From NCBI RefSeq assembly GCF_000238915.1, contig NZ_BAEG01000077.1, positions 1-38,109 on the forward strand: DNA of 38,109 nucleotides, written 5' to 3'. Shown here piece by piece: positions 33,187 through 38,109 of the stretch. The notes below the pieces were generated by a model, which saw only the letters and a list, made by a program, of their open reading frames with translations, searched no databases and was not told where the DNA came from. The stretch comes from Arthrobacter globiformis NBRC 12137. GTDB taxonomy: Bacteria; Actinomycetota; Actinomycetes; Actinomycetales; Micrococcaceae. Each line of letters opens with the position of its first letter. Positions within the stretch are counted from its first letter, which is position 1. A program made the position numbers and the translations under genes.

Positions 33187-33780
33187 TTAAGGACTGTCGG
33201 AACATGGCATGTCCGTATCATCTGGAAGCGAGTGGCGGGTGACCCGTGCTGGTACGCCCGCCGCAATGCAATTGCTGGGTAGGTCCTTCGTCACCACAGC
33301 GCCGGCTGCAATCACAACATTGCTGCCAATGGTGACCCCGGGCAGGATAGTGCAGTTCGCACCGATCCAAACGTCGTTCCCGATTACGACCGACTTTAGG
33401 ATCGAAATTTTCTGTCGACGCTCACGAGGTGAGAGCGGATGGTTGACGGTGGAAATTACCGTGTTGGGACCAATCATGCAATAGTCCCCGATGCGTACTT
33501 CACCGACATCCAGAATCTTCACGTTGTAGTTCGCTAGAAAGTCCTCGCCGACGCTGATGTTGGCACCCACGTCGCAGTTGAACGGCGGCTGGATGTAGAC
33601 GCGCTCCCCGCAGGCACCAAAAAGCTCCCTGATAATCGCAATCTGTCCCGGAAGGTCAGCTGTGTCCACCTCGTTGAAGGCACGACAAAGCCGGAGGGCA
33701 TGCTCCTTCATCGTGGCGACCTCAGGGTCGAGGAACGAAAAGGGCAGCCCGGCTTCATACTTTTGCATCTCGGTCAGCAC
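33187..33780 (-). CDS. Maltose/galactoside O-acetyltransferase family (left-handed beta helix)
   Basis: The protein has 197 residues from the GTG at 33780, which has GGAGG 4 nt upstream; an internal ATG at 33768 is an alternative. The N-terminal MQKYEAGLPFSFLDPEV matches the Mac domain of Maa/LacA/NodL enzymes. Hexapeptide repeats follow (VGANISVGEDF, IGDYCMIGPNT, IGNDVWIGANC, LPGVTIGSNVVIAAGAV). The catalytic His is in STVNHPLSP. It uses acetyl-CoA to acetylate a sugar hydroxyl in the cytosol, often a detoxification step for excess sugars. That could serve the neighbouring sugar pathways, but no shared control is visible. Confidence 0.88.
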   Translation of the reverse strand: MLTEMQKYEAGLPFSFLDPEVATMKEHALRLCRAFNEVDTADLPGQIAIIRELFGACGERVYIQPPFNCDVGANISVGEDFLANYNVKILDVGEVRIGDYCMIGPNTVISTVNHPLSPRERRQKISILKSVVIGNDVWIGANCTILPGVTIGSNVVIAAGAVVTKDLPSNCIAAGVPARVTRHSLPDDTDMPCSDSP

Positions 33781-33990
33781 ACGGCCTCCAAACAGTTGTG
33801 ATCGACAGTGTGCACGGGGGGCAGGCTCTTAATCCGGAAGCTACGAAGTGAAATCACAACGTTGCCATGGTTCACGCAAGCCCCCAAGAGCCGATGGGCA
33901 CCACTCTTCGTGTAGCTGTTAGCGGTCGCTCCATCGGCACTCAGAGCCTCCAACTACCCCCAGCTACAAGCTTAGTCGCCCAACTCAAGG

Positions 33991-34003
33991 TTTGTTGAAC
34001 AAA
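33991..34003. promoter_or_regulatory. Orphan operator-like inverted repeat
   Basis: TTTGTTGAACAAA is a perfect match to the TTTGT-NNN-ACAAA pattern seen at 7.56-7.61 and 27.79 kb. It is followed by a looser TTGTC...CGACA pair (34007-34019). The nearest gene is the acetyltransferase, whose start is 211 nt away on the minus strand. To the right, no supported gene occurs until 34600. It may be a relic of a lost operon or an unrecognised promoter. Confidence 0.5.
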
Positions 34004-34213
34004 TAATTGTCCTACGACATCTGCGGGCGAAGAGTTGTCGGATTCACCAAACGGCGGCGTAGAACCCGCCGGCCCGCTGTAGAAGAGAAGGGTCGAACGG
34101 CACCACATCGAGGAATTGTCGGGGGAGCAGAGTCGAAATCTGGAAACTAAGCTACTGACGATATTTGGTTGCCGTGTATCGGCGCTCCCCCCATTCGCGG
34201 ATGCATCGACCTA

Positions 34214-34253
34214 GAAGGACCCCGCGGTGTTGACTCGTGCTGCGGGGTCCTTC
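34214..34253 (+). terminator. Hairpin in gene-poor region
   Basis: GAAGGACCCCGC (34214-34225) pairs perfectly with GCGGGGTCCTTC (34242-34253), a 12-bp stem. No supported gene ends just upstream on either strand, so it may terminate an unannotated transcript or be left from a deleted gene. The whole stretch 33781-34599 otherwise contains only overlapping spurious frames. Confidence 0.55.
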
Positions 34254-34599
34254 GCCGTCCGCATACATTCCTGTGCAAGCCGGAGTCCTGACATGCCGCC
34301 GCCGCTCTTGTTGTTCGAGCGGACGCCATCGCGCTGCCCGTCATGGCGCATGAACAGGCGCTGATCGGGGTAGGGGGCTCAACGGCGGGAACGCTTAGAC
34401 CGACACTCCCGGAAGCTCGGACACGCCGGCTCTTCCTGGTGGATAACAGGAAGGCTTTTCTCAACAGATCCCTGGTCCGGTCGGGCGGCGACGGTGGACA
34501 TGCTGTGCACAGCATCCGCATGGCTTTGTCCGGCTTCTCAAAGTGTCAGCACCCCGCCCCTACGATGGTCGTCCCAGTCGAAGGAACAGGTGGTCTCAG

Positions 34600-34725
34600 G
34601 TGAACGAAAAAGGCAGTGGAAGGGCGAGCCGGGTGCATGTCGCGGGACTGTGGATTGCGGCGTGCAGCCTTGCCTTGGCGCTGCTCCGGACCGTGCTCGA
34701 CGTCCTTGAAGTCATGGGACACTGA
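34600..34725 (+). CDS. Possible 41-residue single-span membrane protein
   Basis: The GTG at 34600 has AGGTGG about 6 nt upstream. The frame encodes a short basic start (MNEKGSGRASRVH), one hydrophobic helix (VAGLWIAACSLALALLRTVL) and DVLEVMGH, a layout typical of small membrane proteins. There are no neighbours that suggest a role. Low confidence that it is expressed. Confidence 0.35.
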   Translation: MNEKGSGRASRVHVAGLWIAACSLALALLRTVLDVLEVMGH

Positions 34726-34926
34726 GCGGCAAACCGTGCTTGAGAGGTTGCAGGACCGGGTGTAGGGCGCCGTATTAAGAACGCACAGGGGAATTCTCGC
34801 ACCTGTTGGGCTCAAGGCTTGCTCAAGAATCATCGAAATCGGATGTGCAAGGGGCTTCGGCGCCCTGGCTCCGGATACATTGTGTTTAGGCACCCAGCTT
34901 TCCCCAAGAGCAGGAGCGGCCTAGGA

Positions 34927-34959
34927 GCCCCTGCGTTACGCCCTGTACGGCGCAGGGGC
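34927..34959. terminator. Hairpin, terminator-like
   Basis: GCCCCTGCG (34927-34935) pairs with CGCAGGGGC (34951-34959), and the inner bases can pair partly. It lies about 200 nt after the small membrane ORF. The region 34726-35498 has no supported gene. Confidence 0.5.
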
Positions 34960-35498
34960 CCCGTTCAACGGCAGTAACTAACCTGACCGACCTGGTGCGG
35001 ATTTCTTTCACGCCTGCTTGCTCAAGCGGTGAATCGAGCTCTGAAATGTTCTACAGCGGGTGCCGGCCTAGCTGATCGGTAGCGGAGAAAACCCTCAAGG
35101 ATGAACCCACGAAGACGGCCGGAGTGGATCCTGAATTGGCCCCCTGCCGGGCGAATGGTTGCAACGCCGATAATTGTGATTCCGTCAAGCTGGAAGGCGC
35201 GGGCCTTATGGATGTCCCGGCTCATAGAGCGAAGTCCTTGTCAGGCTCTCTTCTACTGTCTACGCCCATGAGATGGTCGAAAGGAGGTCGCAACGTTATG
35301 ACGTTCAATGAATCCCGGTCCTCGGTTTGCTCCGCGCATTACTGCTCGGCCCATTTCGTGAGTCGGATTCCGGCTGAGCCCGGGAACGTCGTCTCGTCGC
35401 AGTTGGCCTGGCAGGGCGGCTGGTCGTGGAGAGGGATTCCCATCGCCGCGCAAGGATCGTCACACTCGAATGGTGGTGGCTCAAAATGCTCACAAAAG

Positions 35499-35523
35499 AG
35501 GGTGTGGACAGTGTCCACACCCT
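35499..35523. repeat. 25-bp interrupted palindrome
   Basis: AGGGTGTGGAC and GTCCACACCCT form perfect 11-bp arms around AGT. The core half TGTGGACA occurs again at about 35671-35678, past the tRNA fragment. Its size and symmetry suit a protein-binding site (excisionase, recombinase or repressor), although a hairpin role is possible. It lies about 90 nt before the tRNA 3'-end fragment. Confidence 0.6.
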
Positions 35524-35611
35524 GGGCTTCGGATTCGGTTGTACCGGCCTCGGACTGGGCCGGATTGGGGAGGTTTTTGAAAGAGGGGCTGATTTTCAGG
35601 GGGAGGGGCTG

Positions 35612-35634
35612 GTTCGAGTCCCACCTCGGGCACA
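35612..35634 (+). other. tRNA 3'-end fragment, probable integration (att) site remnant
   Basis: The 23 nt from GGTTCGAGTCCC through CTCGGGCAC match a tRNA T-loop, the 3' half of the T-stem, the 3' acceptor strand (CTCGGGC) and the discriminator A. The acceptor strand would pair with GCCCGAG, typical of some actinobacterial tRNA-Leu genes. The 5' half of the T-stem is wrong (GCTGG instead of about GTGGG), and no anticodon, D-arm or 5' acceptor strand lies upstream, so this is not a functional tRNA. Such 3' fragments are left when elements integrate into tRNA genes. Confidence 0.6.
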
Positions 35635-35648
35635 GTGTTTCCGCAGGT

Positions 35649-35715
35649 CAGAGGCTTTTCAGCCTCTGAGTGTGGACATTTTGTGTTGTGAAGGGCCCCC
35701 TCGGGGGGCCTTTTT
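35649..35715 (+). terminator. Two adjacent hairpins, the second a classic intrinsic terminator
   Basis: CAGAGGC-TTTTCA-GCCTCTG (35649-35668) is followed by GGGCCCCC-TC-GGGGGGCC (35693-35710) and TTTTT, the clearest rho-independent terminator in the window. They lie just after the tRNA 3' fragment and probably terminated that tRNA's transcript, so they may have come with it. The stretch 35716-36179 shows no supported gene. Confidence 0.7.
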
Positions 35716-36179
35716 CATTGCTGGCCGGTGGTGGTGCCGGTTGCCTCCTTAGCTTCCTGGATCGACGTGTCATTGTTCCATACCCGTTCATGGGTGCTTA
35801 TGGCGCGGTCGGCATGACGTGAGGAAAGTTTTTGCGGGCTTCTTCGCTGCGTCGTTGGATGTTCACCGGGTTCCCTCCTGCTGGGCTATTGGCGGCTGTA
35901 CTTGTTCGTTCATGGACGGTCCGGGGGAGGACGGCATGACTTGTGCCCGACCGGCCCAAGGATGTGCTGCCAAGCGACCCACAGGGTTGTCGGCTCTGCC
36001 TGACGGCGAGCAACGTGGCCCTGGGTTGTAGCCCATGATGCTCACCGTCCTTCTTCGCGGGTCCAGGAATCTTGCTGTCTATAGCTGTTCATGGTTGCCG
36101 TCTGCATCTACTGCATGACGGCTGTGAATCTTTGCCGCGATGCCTGATTGTGAGGAATCAGCCGGCTGGCCAATGCCCT

Positions 36180-36755
36180 TCACGCTTGTTCATTGACGAT
36201 CATGACGGCGTTGTGGAGGTAGTGGTAGCCGGGCCTTCGGTTGCCGGCGGTGCCGGTCTTGTTCTTCTTTCCAGCGATCCTGCCCAGGACCCGGTGTCCG
36301 CCGCCGTCGGGGATCCGGCCCAGTTTCTTGATGTCGACGTGGATCAAGTCGCCCGTCTTGTCGTGTTCGTAGCGGCGGACGACCCTGCCGGTCCCGCGAT
36401 CGAGCCAGGTCAGTTTCGCCAGCCGGTAGCGGGAGAGCACACGGTGCACGGTCGAGGGGTGGAGGCCCAGCAAATAGCCGATCCTGGCAGTGCCCCAGCG
36501 GCGGTTCACACCCACGCCGATCATCCGCCGCTCAGTACGCGTTGCTGTGCGCCGCGGAGAAGAATGCGGGCGGCTGGAGCGGTCATTCATTCCTTCGGCG
36601 CCGTGCTCGCGGTAGCGCTGCGCCCACCGCGCCGCGGTCGGAACCGAGACCTGAAACCGTTCCGCGGCCCGGCGCAGACTCCAGCACTGATCAACGACAC
36701 AGTGCGCGAGCTGCAGCCGGCCGCGAGGGGTCAGAAGAGCGTTAGGGTGGGACAT
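36180..36755 (-). mobile_element. IS481-family transposase, C-terminally truncated
   Basis: The ATG at 36755 has GGAGG 5 nt upstream. The frame encodes 191 residues: helix-turn-helix region PRGRLQLAHCVVDQCWSLRRAAERF and SVPTAARWAQRYREHGAEGM, then DRSSRPHSSPRR, LGLHPSTVHRVLSRYRL, and the rve start GDLIHVDIKKLGRIPDGGGH (first catalytic Asp). Homologues continue ...YLHVAVDDHSRLAY to about 320 residues; here the sequence departs after YLHNAV and stops at 36180. The second and third catalytic acids are missing, so the element is dead. I did not find clear terminal repeats. The frames on the opposite strand are shadows. Confidence 0.8.
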
Positions 36756-37143
36756 GAAGACCTCCGTGCGTGGAATTGGACTCTGGACAAGCCCCACTCC
36801 ACCCGGAGCTCTTGTTCATGTCACCAAACCACGCCGAGCGTCACTAACGTCCGTGGTCAATACGCCTAGGCCGGGAGAGTCGTTCCAACGGCCAGATGTG
36901 GCAGTGAGGGTGGCCGTCGTCACCAACGTGATGTACATGCTGTTCTCCACAGGTGGGAGGAATGCCGCGGCGGCTTGCTACTCACGCCGAGGGCTCTCAC
37001 CTTAAGAGGGCCGTTTCCCCAACGGTGTTGAACGCGAAGGGCCTGCGTAGCTTTGGATGTGGCTGTGCCCGGTCGCCGCTTGAGATCAGGCACAGCCACT
37101 GAGGGACGCGGTCGATCCTCCTCCATGTCGTCTGGGTACAGCG
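36756..37143. other. Gap without a supported gene
   Basis: This 388-nt stretch between the transposase remnant and the next minus-strand frame includes the expected left outer part of the IS481 element, but I cannot identify a terminal repeat or any credible gene. Confidence 0.35.
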
Positions 37144-37645
37144 CTAACGGTTAGTGATCGTCCCTATCGGGCTCACAACCGAAGCCCCAGTTGTCCAAAG
37201 ACCCGAGCAGCCTTCCTGAATGGTGATCTTCTGGTAAACCTCTTCGTTGCCTACTTCTGTGTCGACCACAAAGCCGTAGCTTGGGGACGGCACCGTCTGT
37301 CCCGCCCCAACCCAGAAGATCGGCGGAGAATCTGCGCCAATCCTCTGATCAAACCAGCCATCGTCTTCGTAGAACGTTTTCTGGAGGTTCACCCACCTTC
37401 CATAAGTGCAGGTCACGCTGCTCGGGTACATCACGCGCTCTTCCCATCGGAGGTTGATGAATCGCCACACCTTATACGGCCGCCCTGCGATGACGGTGCA
37501 GGAACGCGTGAAGTTTGAGTCGGGGCTGCTTGAGCAGGCCCGGCTAGCGTGACCGGCAGGATGGCTGTACGAGCGAAAGTGCGGAAATGAGAGCGACCTT
37601 GGCCCTAATAGGCCGGACTTTGCTCCCTGTTGTTGTACTGGACAT
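37144..37645 (-). pseudogene. Probable decayed secreted-protein gene
   Basis: An ATG at 37645 has an excellent AAGGAG 7 nt upstream and starts a signal-peptide-like sequence (MSSTTTGSKVRPIRAKVALI, then SALSL) that soon hits a stop at 37544. A second frame continues with TAILPVTLAGPAQAAP, which looks like the rest of the signal and an AQA cleavage site. A third frame carries SCTVIAGRPYKVWRF onward and runs open to 37144 (108 residues from the GTG at 37470). That last part has aromatic and Cys residues typical of a secreted beta-rich domain. Two frameshifts would join these parts. Alternatively, only the 37144-37470 frame is real. Family unknown. Confidence 0.35.
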
Positions 37646-37915
37646 CTAATTTCTCCTTTATTGTAAATTGCGAGTTAAACGACCTGAAGAATTCGAATTC
37701 ACATTTAGAATCCCAAGCCGGTATGCAGGCGGGACCTGAAATGGAGGGACTCTCGGCAACTCAAGGAGTTTTAGCTCCAGAGGTTCCCCTCATTTCCGGT
37801 TCTTAAGGCCGGTCGTTCCATATTCCGCTCGTTCGACACTCTGTCGCTTCCGTGGCCAGCACTGCTTCGTCTGCGAGGCGCCCACTCAAGGAATCGCATT
37901 AGGGGCGAAAAGATC

Positions 37916-38109
37916 ATGAAACGCAATAACGACTCCTCCACAGGGGATAGGCGACAGATCAACTACCCGTGTAGACCCTTGCTTGGAGCAACACTGCGTT
38001 TAGCCTTAACGCAAAATAAGCGCCGATTGACGCAATGGACGGTGGCACTAGTCTTGGCTTCAGCTTTCTTTATGCGACCGGAGCCCCTGGGGCGCGTCGT
38101 CACCACTAC
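37916..38109 (+). CDS. Possible secreted or membrane protein, N-terminal part (runs off the window)
   Basis: The frame is open from the ATG at 37916 to the right edge, at least 64 residues. It begins MKRNNDSSTGDRRQINYPCR and then has a basic stretch (NKRRLTQ) followed by the hydrophobic WTVALVLASAFFM, a layout like a long Gram-positive signal peptide or signal anchor. The ribosome binding site is weak. No domain is visible yet. Confidence 0.35.
   Translation, partial: MKRNNDSSTGDRRQINYPCRPLLGATLRLALTQNKRRLTQWTVALVLASAFFMRPEPLGRVVTT

Noticed and set aside
35550..35634. A complete tRNA gene ending at 35634
   Set aside because: There is no 5' acceptor strand, D-arm or anticodon arm upstream, and the 5' T-stem strand does not pair.
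36072..36869. Plus-strand frame over the IS481 transposase
   Set aside because: Antisense to a well-supported transposase fragment.
1..38109. CRISPR array or tandem repeat arrays
   Set aside because: No regularly spaced direct repeats were seen on either strand.

Overview
The window looks like chromosomal accessory DNA from a high-GC actinobacterium, most likely a member of the Micrococcaceae such as Arthrobacter, Pseudarthrobacter or Paenarthrobacter. This is inferred from base composition, purine-rich ribosome binding sites with frequent GTG starts, and gene families common in that group. No rRNA or complete tRNA is present, so the genus is not proven.

Positions 1-7.5 kb hold a minus-strand carbohydrate operon. 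From its promoter near 7.57 kb it reads: a 48-residue leader-like ORF, a TIM-barrel sugar(-phosphate) isomerase, DhaK- and DhaL-type ketose kinase subunits, a 6PGDH-like (3-hydroxyisobutyrate/threonate-type) dehydrogenase, an ACS-family MFS permease, an alpha/beta hydrolase, a 77-residue ORF, and an RpiB-type isomerase resembling D-erythrulose-4-phosphate isomerase. Diverging from it at 7.7-13.3 kb are a complete CUT2 (RbsA/RbsC/RbsB-like) ABC importer, an NAD-dependent epimerase/dehydratase-type dehydrogenase and an SDR. A GntR/FCD regulator follows (13.4-14.1 kb), then a minus-strand aldo/keto reductase.

Positions 16.2-24.6 kb hold a second catabolic operon: SDR, PepD-like M20 dipeptidase, a second complete CUT2 importer (binding protein, ATPase, permease), an unrecognised 109-residue protein coupled at both ends to its neighbours, a metallo-beta-lactamase-fold lactonase-like hydrolase, and another SDR. 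A minus-strand block (24.8-27.8 kb) carries an SDR with an apparent ATT start, a type II haloacid dehalogenase, an epoxide-hydrolase-like enzyme and a broken SDR. A third plus-strand unit (27.8-30 kb) pairs an MHS-family permease with an RraA-like aldolase.

The best candidate for something undescribed is the control layer joining these blocks. AT-rich inverted repeats of the form TTTGT-NNN-ACAAA, or the related TTGTTGACA/TGTCAACAA form, recur in the divergent control region (7.55-7.62 kb), before the gntR/FCD gene, before the second operon, and inside the promoter of the MHS permease. Two promoters place the repeat exactly 4 nt after a TTGACA -35 element. An additional copy at 33.99 kb has no obvious gene beside it. 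I infer one FCD-controlled regulon for uptake and breakdown of a polyol, ketose or sugar acid, probably entering metabolism through a phosphorylated four-carbon ketose; the substrate is not determined.

From 30 to 38.1 kb the sequence becomes fragmentary: small ORFs, a frameshifted NagD-type HAD phosphatase, a CynX-type permease, a maltose/galactoside acetyltransferase, a gene-poor stretch with a 25-bp interrupted palindrome, a tRNA 3'-end fragment that looks like an integration site, a truncated IS481-family transposase, and decayed or partial secreted-protein genes at the right edge.
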